DNA of 64,000 nucleotides from Heterobilharzia americana (lineage: Eukaryota > Platyhelminthes > Trematoda > Strigeidida > Schistosomatidae). The stretch is from the NCBI GenBank assembly GCA_944470555.2, contig OX104134.1, positions 56,969,890 to 57,033,889 of the forward strand, read 5' to 3'. The notes beneath the pieces were generated by a model, which made no database searches, was not told the origin of the DNA, and worked only from the letters and a program-made list of their open reading frames with translations. The translations under genes were made by a program, and so were the position numbers. Numbering within the stretch: position 1 is the first letter of the stretch; every line of letters starts with the position of its first letter. Positions 26,001 through 34,729 of this stretch are shown in pieces.

Positions 26001-29000
26001 ATTATCCCTATTTGTGTAGCTACAAATGTAACTTCAGTATTTTTGGTGTCAGTTTTCTGAAAGAACACTAATAATGCAATGATTAGTACTTTTAGCTAAT
26101 ACAGAGGAATAAATCGACCTCATGAAAGGTGAATAGAATGGTGGATTGCACTACCAAAAATAACACTACATACTGCATATCAAGCTAAACTGAATGATGT
26201 GCTGTAGTCAGTTCACGTTCGCAACTTTGATAAGATTCTATAATTTCACTACAGATATCGTAACCCGAATTCGTTTCATCATCTTCTGACACGTTAAAAT
26301 AAAGCACCTTTCTACTTGAAACAAAATCAATATTAGATGAATTGAAATTTCAAACGCAGAACGAAGTACACCAATGCAAAAAAGCGCATCTGTTCGACTT
26401 ATGTAACACACGTAACCTACAAACTAGCGAACAAAGAATGCTTCCACGGAAAGTGGGAGCAGCGTTAGCACACATGTGCACATATAGTGAAATGAAGGAT
26501 AAATCGAGGAAATGTGACAGGTTTATAGCCACTAAAAATTTTCGTCTACTGTCGAACGGGGGAGATGCTACTTACACAAGTAGCTTGTCGTCAAACTAAC
26601 TGAAGATACTTTCTCAATATACTTACTTTCTGTTCATTGCAATGTTTACTTCGAAGTCAAGTTTAAGTGAGGGGTATGTGGAAGTCGATGTACAGAAAAC
26701 AACATGGTAAGAAGTCACTAAAAATTTGTCAGCTTTCTGTATGAAGCATTTTTAACAACAAAATTATGCCGAACTGTATTTTTTGATGAATACTGAAAAA
26801 TATAACAATTAACAACCATAAAAAAGTGCTTCTGATTCTTTAATGATATTTCAAACGCATAAGTCGGAAGGAAGACAGCTGTACACTTGTTTCTTAGAGT
26901 GAAACCTGACAAGTAAAATTCCTTGAGTCGTATCCCAAAGCCCATACTCATGACATACTTTTGTTCCCTACCACCTCTTTGCCGTTTTACATCTACAGCT
27001 TTGTGAAAACCAAAGAGATATTTAAATGAACGAGGAATATCCTCTTAGATAACTTCTTCAGACCCTAGAGTTATATATACATATTGAGGAACTATTAGTC
27101 AACAGTATTGAGGCTTCGCTTACTGCTTTCTTAATAATATTATACGGTTGAGGAAGCCAGTTCAGAAAAGTCTTGTGTGAACTTTAATGACAGAATCAGT
27201 TATTACTGAAAATCAATTCTAAATAATTGATTATATAAATGAATATACGGTGTAGATAATGCTGGTAATGATTGGGCTGTTAAATTAAAAATTACGTTTT
27301 TCACACGCCCATTGGTAACACCAAGACTGAGGAATGAATTACCTAGACTGGCCACTTCCTGTTGTGTTTATTAGTTTGACTACTCCCGTGCGGCCAATGA
27401 CATCACTAATGTTTAGACAAGACTTTTCTGAATTGGCTTCCCCAACCGTATAATATTATTAAGAATCCAATAATCGGAGTCTTAATACTGTTGACTAATA
27501 ATCCCTCAATATGAACATATAACTTTGGGGTCTAAAGAAAAAGTTATCAAAGAGGATATCTCTTGTTTACCCAAATGGTTCTTCAATTATAAAGGTAATT
27601 TTTAATGATTTGAAGTTTAAAATGTGCGAAAGGGGCAATGTACATAACTGGCCGAAGGGTGTGCACATCTCTGGGAAGTGTTTCAACCCTTATAGTAAAA
27701 GTTCGAAAAGGATCCAAAAATTTGTATACGCTATATGGTGACACTTCCATTTTCACCTACACTAGTCTTAAGCCCAATTTTGTATGCTAACATGCTTCCA
27801 TTACGTTAAACAGTAGGTTGAAAGCATGTTAAGGTGGTCCTAACCTACCTACTGGTTTCATATGATCCAAAACAACTGCTACTACACGCGAAAATTCATC
27901 GATAATGACTCTGAAGAAGTTACATTCTAAAAACTAAAAATGGATAAAACATTTTGATCTACCTAGTTCAGCTCATGAATATATGTCCCAGCCTAGTACT
28001 CGTATATTGTCTAACAGCTGTGTAGACTAATAACCCCCTTTTATCAGTACAAAATGCAAAGCAAATCGGATATGTTAATCATTAAACAACTAATCTGAAA
28101 ACACAAGGTTAGCTGTGCAATACTTTGCAAGGTTGTTTGAAAAGGAGTCATTTCTATGTTAAGCCCAAGAATAAAGTGAACATATTTTTTGCTGATTCAT
28201 GCTTGACCGCACTATTGGTTTTTTGATGATTCTGTCGATTATTTACCAATACGTAAAGTTAACGCGAGTAAGAGTATGGACAAAAGAAATGTAAAGTAGA
28301 ATCGAAAAATCAAGCCGTCCTTAAAATTACTAATTGGCAACGGTGATGTAATTTGCCGGCTTTTGTTTGATTTGAACTTTGCAGACATCTAACGATCTTA
28401 TAAAATGTGAAATAGTGCACAAATTTCTAGGAGTTAGCATTACTGAGGTGAATAGTGAAAAATATCCCAAACAATTCGGAGTTGGGCGTCGAAAACTTCT
28501 AGGTCTGGTAGAACTACCAACAAAGTTTGAAATGAAACTAGATACCGCGATTCAAAAGCTGGAATCAAATGGTGTAGAATTAGTCTTTAAAGCGTGTGCA
28601 TTGAAAATTAAGTCATCAAGCAGTGCTCTCAATGTGAAGAAAACCATTCTACAGACTATTCGCTGATGCATGACGTAATGACATTTGGTTTATCGGAAAC
28701 AAAATGTTAAGACACAAAATTTGTATTCAGAGCTGCTTTTGAGCGTTTAAATAGACTATATGATGCTAATTCGATGTAGCATGAGTTTATTTCCACTTCA
28801 GGTTGTAGAAAACATTAAAATACGTTTCCGACAATAGCTTAAAATTACCATATTCAGGTTATCTTTTTCCAACTTAACCATAGATACTCCTCATTAATAT
28901 AGCCTAAACAGTTATAAGTCGGACTAATATTTCAAGGTTACCTAGCGAGTCAGTGAAAGACAGAACAGTTTTTGGATTTTACTATCTGCAGTACTGAATT

Positions 29001-29295
29001 ATACACCAACCATGAAGGAAAGTCACTAAGTCCATTAGTTTAGAATAAGACTGCTATTGCAGAGTGGCGTGACTCTGAACGTAATTGAGTTTTGACCTTA
29101 TGTGGATACTAAAATAATTAAGGGTATTAATGGACACTATTTCTATCTCATGAATTAAGAAAATTCCAAAGTGAAATCTGTGTTTACGAAACTGAATGAT
29201 TGCCGAGAATTATGACTTCCACAAAAGAAGCGTTAAATAAGGATATCATGTTTGATAGAGGAGTACTTTGAGATGATTCTCACTACTCATCGTAC

Positions 29296-29337
<42 letters not shown>

Positions 29338-29643
29338 TACCGCCCCACAAAGTGACGATTTAGGGTAAACGGAAAGATTTAGATGTGTTATTACAGGATG
29401 TGGATGGTAATAAGGATTCTGGTTAGAAATTAGGTCCATCTGTCCATGTATCACTCCTGCGTGCTTTTGTGCAGCATTTTGGACGTCATCATGAAAATCA
29501 CACGTATACAGAGATCCAGGGCAAGTAGCAGAACTTGAAAGCTGCCCACGATAAACAATGGGCTTCATTACATTTTGATGGCGCATAGCGGATGACTCGG
29601 ATGTCCGTGCATAACCATATTGGTACATCACACAGAGGTCATT
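3551..29643 (-). CDS. LATS: LATS/Warts serine-threonine kinase gene, partial (eight exons)
   Basis: This is the Hippo-pathway NDR-family kinase that, with MOB1, phosphorylates the YAP/Yorkie co-activator. The exons in transcription order are 29643-29341, 24030-23799, 23760-23542, 23497-23291, 22570-22252, 15697-15570, 15531-15392 and 4079-3551. Donor and acceptor phases agree at every junction, giving about 692 residues. The first seven exons encode a Ser/Thr/Pro/Gln/Asn-rich linker that includes PPPLPPR, as expected upstream of a LATS kinase domain. The last encodes the MOB-binding region and stops exactly at the kinase boundary. The kinase domain and the 5' end (UBA region) are not seen. 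Five of the seven introns exceed or approach 500 bases and carry transposon remnants; three are micro-introns. Identity rests on the last exon; assignment of the low-complexity exons rests on phase, strand and composition. Confidence 0.8.
4080..5549. other. Intron sequence of LATS
   Basis: This is part of the roughly 11.3-kb intron between 4079 and 15392. It is AT-rich and I see no exon, RNA gene or recognisable repeat in it. Confidence 0.5.
5550..7705 (-). mobile_element. Degenerate RTE-like retrotransposon
   Basis: Minus-strand reading gives an endonuclease piece at 7600-7480 (KDIVLLAGELNVQAGHLGSE, matching the GDLNAQVG core). Around 7290-7240 comes a worn SDH region (WINRLNSDDELVC). After decayed linker and RT follows the C-terminal block near 6150 (SVQKVLFYACEN, then PEDFQGLCVFLLHRF). 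Frames are broken throughout. The order matches an RTE endonuclease-RT protein, and the copy lies within the long LATS intron in the same orientation as LATS. Edges are approximate. Confidence 0.7.
7730..8260 (+). mobile_element. 5'-truncated RTE-like retrotransposon 3' end
   Basis: The plus strand carries a worn copy of the protein tail (LAEVGLGLQKV, then NGWKLVTVAQMYSP, corresponding to LAEVG.GWKK and GDMAQNRSQWRRCIH in better copies in this window) followed by 3' UTR-like sequence. It is oriented opposite to its left neighbour. The right edge is uncertain. Confidence 0.55.
8261..10164. other. LATS intron, no recognised feature
   Basis: No gene is supported. The short open frames around 8346-9085 show no domain and no splice-site framing; 8261-8600 may be retrotransposon 3' UTR. 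A tRNA B-box-like string (ggttcaaatc) at about 8551 has no recognisable tRNA around it. Confidence 0.4.
10165..10530 (+). mobile_element. 5'-truncated RTE-like 3' end
   Basis: The plus strand reads GWKKWEVNS near 10180 and AAQNRSQWHRCFHPLSL near 10335-10385, which are the last motifs of the RTE protein, followed by TTTATT-rich tail sequence. Only the C-terminal tail remains, as expected from 5' truncation during target-primed reverse transcription. Confidence 0.65.
10531..12589. other. LATS intron, no recognised feature
   Basis: This is AT-rich sequence. Short open frames at 11702-11890 and 11934-12164 have no recognisable domain and no repeat or splice support. Confidence 0.4.
12590..14350 (+). 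mobile_element. Degenerate RTE-like retrotransposon (linker to C-terminus)
   Basis: Ordered plus-strand pieces are: a linker near 12690 (NKPGVSETTCEV), the RT start near 12990-13040 (YAPDLNASLAPF), a finger piece near 13130-13220 (NTIFKKG, RVSLTPVASKMLTA), the palm core near 13345-13400 (DIRDVFDSLDDTELCGFLLD, matching FLDI..AFDSVDR), and the C-terminal SVLLYG..VFDHRCL region near 14000-14110 (NVRQLCLFDHNHLLKI). Stops are frequent. It lies in the LATS intron, antisense to LATS. Confidence 0.7.
14351..15391. other. LATS intron, no recognised feature
   Basis: No gene or repeat is identified. A B-box-like string (gcgggttcgaataaa) at about 14807 has no tRNA structure around it. Confidence 0.4.
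15392..15531 (-). CDS. LATS: LATS linker exon
   Basis: The exon runs from an acceptor ending CTCAAACTCCAG to donor GAAAAG|GTAGGTTC. It encodes a Ser/Thr/Pro/Asn-rich stretch containing DTPPKLPPRM and SLLPPKKHEVSEK. It enters with two bases of a split codon and leaves in phase 0, which fits the phase-0 entry of the exon at 4079. Confidence 0.72.
15532..15569 (-). other. 38-base micro-intron in LATS
   Basis: Without it the reading frame breaks at a run of seven T. Removing a GTAAAG...CTCCAG unit of 38 bases (two more than a multiple of three) restores one frame across the two flanking exons (SKEL joined to DDNVNTT). The T-run then serves as a polypyrimidine tract. Confidence 0.65.
15570..15697 (-). 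CDS. LATS: LATS linker exon
   Basis: The acceptor ends TTTTCACAG and the donor is TTGG|GTAAAG. The exon encodes a basic, Ser/Thr/Asn-rich piece (RPQSLNTTVNRKNNRTT, then SSPVLNVSKEL). It takes one base to complete the codon left by the exon ending at 22252. Confidence 0.7.
15698..17693. other. LATS intron with (TA)n tract
   Basis: No gene is seen. A pure AT dinucleotide tract occupies 17316-17354. Confidence 0.5.
17694..17708 (+). repeat. Target-site duplication, left copy
   Basis: TAATTTTTGATAATC is repeated exactly at 20564-20578 and brackets the non-LTR element between them. Confidence 0.8.
17709..20563 (+). mobile_element. Non-LTR retrotransposon with endonuclease and RT, decayed, bounded by TSD
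   Basis: About 2.85 kb inserted antisense to LATS in its intron. After a roughly 250-base leader, the endonuclease begins near 17956 (CNVRTLFEPSKAAQIANEMR, then LGICESRWNGSGL) and retains the MGDMNAKLG core at about 18430, but the segment to the SDH motif is missing. RT follows from about 18830: AGQDGIPPEALRADAG, WKKGCLVKLPKKGNL, then NFIDFEKAFDGVDREVIWQ near 19410. The catalytic LDFADD motif near 19730 is frameshifted. The C-terminal WERTNQ-like block (LWQRTNQEPIAQQIYRRKWR) is near 20260. The element ends in an (AAT)n tail at about 20552. The protein is unlike the SR2-like copies elsewhere in the window and resembles the endonuclease-RT family common in molluscs and flatworms. Confidence 0.85.
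20564..20578 (+). repeat. Target-site duplication, right copy
   Basis: Exact repeat of 17694-17708. The intact 15-base duplication shows a retrotransposition event and not a rearrangement. Confidence 0.8.
20579..22251. other. LATS intron with (TA)n tract and a weak plus-strand exon candidate
   Basis: A (TA)n tract with one G interruption occupies 21995-22056. On the plus strand, ATG at 21453 opens 29 codons (MDSSVLALDAGGTSTR...) up to a good donor, CAA|GTAAGG, at about 21540. No partner exon is found, so it is not called as a gene. Confidence 0.4.
22252..22570 (-). CDS. LATS: LATS proline-rich linker exon
   Basis: The acceptor ends CTTTTTTATAG and the donor is GCAAA|GTAGGTTC. The encoded piece contains SHRQTTPIAQSPKAK, then KLTPIPPPLPPRLNSRNQ, a proline-rich SH3/WW-type ligand sequence as LATS linkers often have. 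It enters with two bases (completing Glu with the G left at 23291) and leaves with two (completed by C at 15697). The plus-strand open frame over the same bases is a shadow. Confidence 0.75.
22940..23002. repeat. (TA)n microsatellite
   Basis: An alternating TA run with a single C interruption in the LATS intron between 22570 and 23291. Confidence 0.9.
23085..23270 (+). mobile_element. tRNA-like SINE copy 1
   Basis: It holds a B-box-like string (ggtcacgggtccgaatccc) at about 23110, then a region that aligns piece by piece with 50440-50635: ctacc, tgggt, ccgcacacaa, gtggctcactg, ctgcac, atgtg, gagt.cattt. The shared 3' part makes chance unlikely. An A box is not obvious. Confidence 0.55.
23291..23497 (-). 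CDS. LATS: LATS linker exon
   Basis: It ends at a strong donor, GTTTCAG|GTAAGC. The piece reads PRMPSSNSCAFSEIWQPST, then Gln/Asn-rich sequence to NEPQLCVS. It leaves one base (G), matching the two-base entry at 22570. The acceptor at 23498-23499 is inferred from the frame change discussed for the micro-intron. Confidence 0.72.
23498..23541 (-). other. Probable 44-base micro-intron in LATS (38-base alternative)
   Basis: The frame on either side is coding-like but offset. Removing 44 bases (TTTAG|GTACAAG to AAGTACAG) joins them as SACLGPRMPSS. A second donor six bases inside (GTGTAAAC) gives a 38-base intron that also works. A one-base assembly deletion in the CCC run would give the same frame and cannot be excluded. 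Confidence 0.5.
23542..23760 (-). CDS. LATS: LATS linker exon
   Basis: It encodes GQILHRYGSHLTPHQIQVHQ, then VSPSGNIYGPLVSVPAPYF and a Ser/Thr/Asn-rich tail to ACLG. Composition matches the neighbouring LATS exons. It has no stop in this frame, whereas the other two frames do. Confidence 0.65.
23761..23798 (-). other. Probable 38-base micro-intron in LATS
   Basis: The upstream frame (SAHRLTH) and downstream frame (QILHRYGSH) differ by one base. A 38-base GTCACAG...TTTTATGTTTCAG unit corrects this. The acceptor is strong and the donor weak. A one-base deletion in a CCCC run is the alternative. Confidence 0.45.
23799..24030 (-). CDS. LATS: LATS linker exon
   Basis: The acceptor ends CTTCTTTTTGATAG. 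The piece starts LFDCPSNASSPGCAASSPVC and continues Ser/Pro/His-rich to HRLTH. It enters in phase 0, as required by the exon ending at 29341. Confidence 0.7.
24848..24966. repeat. 119-base element with ~26-base terminal inverted repeats
   Basis: The left end ATCTTGGTTGTGTCGTGTTC is mirrored at the right end (GAACACTATACAACCAAGAT). The match continues through CTCTGA/TCAGAG with two mismatches. About 65 bases lie between the arms. The size and layout are those of a MITE or a hairpin-forming unit; it has no coding capacity. Confidence 0.6.
27032..27562. repeat. Foldback structure with ~150-base inverted arms
   Basis: Arm 27032-27182 matches the reverse complement of 27411-27562 with scattered mismatches. 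Shared blocks include AATATTATACGGTTG, TTAGTCAACAGTATT, TTCAGAAAAGTCTTGTG and ATATCCTCTT. The arms flank about 230 bases of unrelated sequence. It is probably a non-autonomous foldback or MITE-type transposon, or an inverted duplication. Confidence 0.7.
28385..28666 (+). CDS. Putative terminal exon of an unidentified plus-strand gene
   Basis: A clean acceptor (TTTGATTTGAACTTTGCAG) ends at 28384 and is followed by 93 open codons to TGA. The product begins TSNDLIKCEIVHKFLGVSIT and ends SSALNVKKTILQTIR. It is lysine-rich and looks like a globular helical domain, with no low-complexity sequence and no retrotransposon motif. I do not recognise the family, and a resemblance to the C-terminus of ORC6 (basic helix near a final KK.I..I) is too weak to use. 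It lies antisense inside a LATS intron. Earlier exons were not found, so it may be a real nested gene or a processed fragment. Confidence 0.4.
   Translation, partial: TSNDLIKCEIVHKFLGVSITEVNSEKYPKQFGVGRRKLLGLVELPTKFEMKLDTAIQKLESNGVELVFKACALKIKSSSSALNVKKTILQTIR
29298..29335. repeat. (TA)n tract next to a LATS splice donor
   Basis: An alternating TA run that begins immediately after the GTAAGA donor of the LATS exon ending at 29341 (minus-strand sense). Confidence 0.9.
29341..29643 (-). CDS. LATS: LATS 5'-most exon visible
   Basis: 101 codons ending SLCGA|GTAAGA in phase 0. The piece has VMYQYGYARTSESSAMRHQ, then QNPYYHPHPV, and His/Tyr/Ser/Asn-rich composition. An in-frame TAG coincides with the proposed acceptor (CTCACTTAG) at 29644. 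The exon is therefore either internal, entering at 29643, or begins translation at the ATG at 29628. Its link to LATS rests on phase, strand and composition. Confidence 0.6.
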
Positions 29644-32600
29644 CTAAGTGAGCGCGTTAACAACGAAACTGAAACCTCAAGGTCGAAAGTGCAACCGACT
29701 AGCTTAAAAAACTCAAATTCATCTTATAAATGATTCATAAGAACTGAAACAGACCTGTCACTTTGTAAGACAAGTATCCGAAGAGGATTAATTTTAGGCA
29801 GGATGCAGGTCATTTCCCAATAGTTAAGGTGAAGGCGTAGGTGGACTTACGTCACTATTTGTGACAATGCCCATTCCTGTCTAATTCTATTTTGCAAGTA
29901 TACCACTTAGAACTCATACGCTAGAACTGTATAATAATTCCTCGATTACTTGTACTCCAGTCCACTTACAGTCTGCACACTTATTTTAGTGCAAGGCCAT
30001 GTATCAGTAACTTTCAAATCCATCGTCCATCAAGGTCACCTGGTCAGTTTGACGCTGTAAGCTGCGTTATTCTGAGTGTAGTGCTGGTGGCATTGGCTCT
30101 GATGTGAGAAAAGGCTGTTGAATTTCCATGCCACTCTTGTGTGTGAATCAGTTTAAGGGCTTTTTAATTACTCACATTGTACCTGAATTGGAATGCCATC
30201 TTCCCACTAGCTGGAGCTTCATCAAATGATAAGAGAACGTTAGTAGGCATGATATATACTTTTACACATCTAAAGATTGCCATTTCGAGCATTAATGATT
30301 GAGTGTAAAGCGTGATTTCTGTTATGACGCAATGCCATTTATAACGGAGAAAGCGCCGGAATGTCCCTAATTGTTTTCAGAGCATTACTTCGGGGTACAG
30401 AAATGAGGTTTTCAAGGAAATTGGGGCCAAATAAAGCCAGTTATATCCATCATTTCAAAAATATCCCATGTACTTATCAACCAATGAGATTTATGATGAC
30501 TTAAGAATCTTGGGTTGCATTCAACAACGTTTAAAATGCATTTTCACGGTGGATGATGACCAAACTCTCGCTGACAGCAGTTCGTACTATTGCATTGTCT
30601 GAAAGAAAGTAATAAGCGACTTCAGTTCCACTGACTGAAAACAAGTTATTATCGTACGTTTTTGAAAGGCATTAACCAGTGGACTAGTATATGTAGACAG
30701 TACGTTTCCCCCTTATATGACGTAAAGTGCAGTCCGATAGTGCAGAGTTAGAATCAATAACTGACCTCCTTTCCTTATTCATTTGCAGCCATATTGTCCA
30801 TGTGTCTGTAGGTGGTAGCGAAGTACTGAATAAATATTTACTGAGCGAAGGCTGTGCTTCCTCAGTTCACTTACCGATATCCGAGACACTGCGATTCGAA
30901 AACTACGTTACTTTTTCCCCAGCTGGTCAGAGCAATATTTTGAGGCGAAAGGTCTCATTTGGATGCACACCAGACATGACACAAAACCCACCTCTTTTCC
31001 CACTTCAGTGACTATTGCTGAAGCAAAACGACCTCATTGATGCAAATGGTTTAAAGCGACTTTGTTGGATGACTTAGTTCCGTTCGACTGTTTAGCAGCA
31101 GAAGTTCAGCTGTCTGTTGAGGAAGGCATACTTATGATTACCATGAGCTTCTGGTAGATAGGGGCATCAGAGTGACAAATGTCAGATGTTGGACCCAGTT
31201 TCTGTCAACCAGGGTGAAATTATTCGTGGGATCTGGCAAATGCAACTCACCCAGTTGATTAGCACAGTAATGTTTCATAAACATACCACGTTTCAACTGT
31301 CGTTGTACCACTTATGACAAAAAATTCAATCATCACTTATTTCATCACACAGTGTTCTCAACTGATGGAAAGATTGTCCATTCTTGAAGAGCAGCCGCTA
31401 CTCCTTTGACTCCATCATCTTACCAAGCTGGACCTTCCAATCTTACAGGTTTCACAAGTTGAATAGCAGGAGGTTGATTGTAGCTGTGAAAGTCACTGTG
31501 AATGTGTGGAGAAGCCTGGTTTCTGTCGCCTTCCGACCAAGTGAGAAGCTTGTGTCTGGATTAACCAGCATCCGCTTCCGAGATCTTAAACGCAGGCTAT
31601 TATATGAGAATAAGAGTTACTGTTAATGAAACTTTATCCCTCTGTATGAGCTGATAAGCGATATTTACTCGTCCATTTCACAACCAGCAGGATCTTCTAA
31701 TGTTTTTAATAGAGTTTAATAACATACCCTCTGTACCATTCGGGACTTCCAAAATCCTGTGGATGCTTTAACATATATCAATGTGCTGATGCCTATAAGT
31801 GGACTTCTCTCATGTTAAACTGCCGGTGTGAGAATGAAATACCTATTTGTTTATTTGCCACATTCGACTTCCAAAATCTTCCTTCTAGCTTTAGCGAAAT
31901 TTTTGAAGCTCACACAAATATTTTGGATTGCGCACCTTGTTTGGTTGAATGCAGAAAACTATCCCAAAATAAGCAGTATTTCTTCCACCGGCATTTCTGA
32001 ATTTGGAAAAAATATGTATCCTGAGAAGCCAGATGGGCATCTGAAAATGTTAGGGAAATAGATACCTCGGTTTATCTGAAAACGTCTGCGAAACATTCGG
32101 TGTCTCACGCAAGGTTTGCATCCGTTTCTTGCAGAATAATGATTACGTTTATACACATACCAAAACTTCGCTATTCCCTCAGAAAGTTAAAGAGATTTTT
32201 TAGTATGTTTGATGTTGCTTCACGCCGTTTCACGTTTAGTTGAAAGCCACCTGTCTACATTTGACCCCCACCACTAGCATCTTTCGTAGCGTTGCCACTC
32301 TCTGACGGCTGTTTATTTAAAAGCTAGCCCATATGCTGGTTAGAATACAATCAATTCAAAATACTTCATGCTATACCGCTTTTGCATGGAACGACAGATT
32401 AATTATATCCCGTGGCTTGTTTACCACATATTAAAAAAACTGTTTTGCCCCTAAAACTAATTAATTTGTTGCATTTATTCACTGTCCCACGCCGGAACTC
32501 AAACGGACCAAGAAAGGAATACATTTATTCGATTATACTGTGAATGACGCTGATTATGACCTTAGACAAACATCGGGGGAAGTGACATGTTCGAATGAGC

Positions 32601-34729
32601 TTAACACTACGAAACCCAACAAAAAATCTTGTTCTGTGCTGTCTTCCGAAGGGTGTCTCAAAAAGTATGAAGGAGGTGTTTTGAATCAGAGGTGAAATTG
32701 GTGATGGCAACGCTGAGCGAAGAAGTTTCGTGGAAGTAGGACTTGGTCCTGCGGATACGGTCATTTACTTATCAGCCTAAGAAGACTTCGTGGGTGGATT
32801 TATCTGTCAGGTCTCAGTAGCACCTGAAAAGTGGAGTCGAAAAAGAGGCACTGACCAAGTTATTAGCCATAGGTTATAGCGAGGACATGGCCTGATACCT
32901 GTGGGTTTTTAGATACATGTCTCTCAAATGCATATCCTAGTGAAACCTGACGGAATGATCAACTCAACATGACATAACATAATGTGATCTGTGTCACCGT
33001 TCACAGTACCAAATCTAATGTTATGGGGGGTTGTGAGCAGGGAGATGAAATACGTCATGACGTGGCGGCTATCAGGGAACTACAGTTTCTTCCCGGTCTT
33101 CATGCAAACTTCGTGCTACAGGAATTTAGCTTCAGTGTTAAGACAGAGTTTAGTTCTGTGGAAGAGGTGCTCTGGTGCCCGGTTTTATTGACTGCTTCTG
33201 GACAAATTCTTGACAAGTGGCAAGAAAGATAGTTGTCACTTACGGAAGCATTCCTCGATGGTGCATATTCGTCAGCCTTGTGGTTTAACGTAACCCCTTT
33301 TTGGGCGGACGAAGTCAGATCAGAATACCCTTCAAACCAAGGGGACAGAACCAAAGTCTTATAACGTGAAATTTCAGGGTCCTTTACCAAGACTGATCTC
33401 AGTTATCTCTCATGAGAGCCGGCAATTTACTGATACGTTCACCTGAAAAAATGGTTCTGCCCTTCTTTGGCAACTGGCATCTTGGCCATATGAAATGCCC
33501 TTAGAAAATGGACCTTATTTAATCCACCAAGTTGATGGCATATTTTTGATCGGTTATTCTCATTTCATTTTTTTATTAAAACGGCGTCCTATGTTGTGCT
33601 CGTGCTCCTTTTAAAGTGTAGCCAGATAAAATTAAGTATTCTCCAGTTCCAAATCTTAAGGTGTTTTTGAGTTTCGGGGTCTCATACTGGACATTTGCCT
33701 TGGATGAGTGTTTCCCCTGCTGCTGTACTGAACACGTGACAATCAATTCCTCTCACACAAACCGATGTGTGTAGCACGGAACAAATTTTCAGAATGACCC
33801 GAGTAAAGATGCATATTTCTGATATGGCATTCTGCTGCAACCATTCAGCTCGCATTCCTCGAACAACCTACTTCCCCTCACCGCAGAAATGTAAACTAAA
33901 GAACCGAAATTTTGTTGAACTACATAGTTGTTGTACAGTCATTGGACTGAAACGGCGTTAACTAGGGCGGGAGATAAAGTGGAAACGAAGCCTATCACAA
34001 TGCTCCAGCGTTCCGACACTCCTTCCTTGTCTCCCCTGAAATGCTTGATCAAGTGATCACTTTGTGGAACACTACTGCCAATCAGGATCGACAGACCGCT
34101 TTTCAGCTGGTTGTCGTATTTACGCAGACACTTGGTAGTAGTTCTATTAAAGTTTCCATTGTTCATGAAATAAAATGCAGAAACCGGATTTCCCTGGGGA
34201 CTGAGAGTAGTCTCTTCCTTTCCGAACAACAAAATCCGGCCTGTCTCGGAAGGCGTACACTGAAATTCCGTTTCTGCCGGTGGTGTGAAATTGTGAAGGG
34301 AAACGGGAGGTTTATAAACAACGACATTTAGCTAGGTTCCAGAAATTGCCAAGCAAAAGGCTTTTGCGTTTAACTTTAGAAACGCAAGACTATACATTTA
34401 GGGCATGACGTCTGTTATGCATGTTGTTTCACTTGTACAGAACCCGAGTAGACACTTATGAGGGGGAACTCGTGTTGGAATCCCGCGAAAACCGACATCT
34501 ATGCTGAATAATATTGAACGGTTTTAACGGGGACATTGAGCTAGTGTCTTTGTGGGCGATCTTTAACGGTTAAATTTCGAGTGCTTTCAGTGAATTTATA
34601 TTCAATGGGACTGGCATTCAGTTACTCGTATTCCTCATACGTCACGAGCACGAGGATAATTCAGTGGCAGCAACGCTCGCATTTGTGTAGAAGTGATAAT
34701 TATCTGTCGCTCGAGACCCTAAATATGTA
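29644..34729. other. Large stretch without a recognised feature
   Basis: Several open frames of 60-97 codons occur on both strands (for example 30727-31011, 31384-31626, 33100-33390, 34041-34331) but none shows a domain, a retroelement motif or splice framing. The 32-34.7 kb part looks like worn repeat DNA and may include decayed 5' sequence of the CR1-like copy that follows. A LATS 5' exon was sought on the minus strand and not found. Confidence 0.4.

Larger units (their letters stand above)
24031..28384. other. LATS intron, AT-rich, holding two inverted-repeat structures
   Basis: Part of the 5.3-kb intron between 24030 and 29341. Apart from the inverted repeats at 24848-24966 and 27032-27562, no gene or known repeat is recognised. 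Open frames at 24328-24567, 25382-25684 and 26342-26599 have no domain and no splice framing. Confidence 0.4.

Noticed and set aside
30727..34331. Several frames of 60-97 codons on both strands
   Set aside because: Checked for LATS N-terminus, reverse transcriptase, integrase and transposase motifs; none is convincing.
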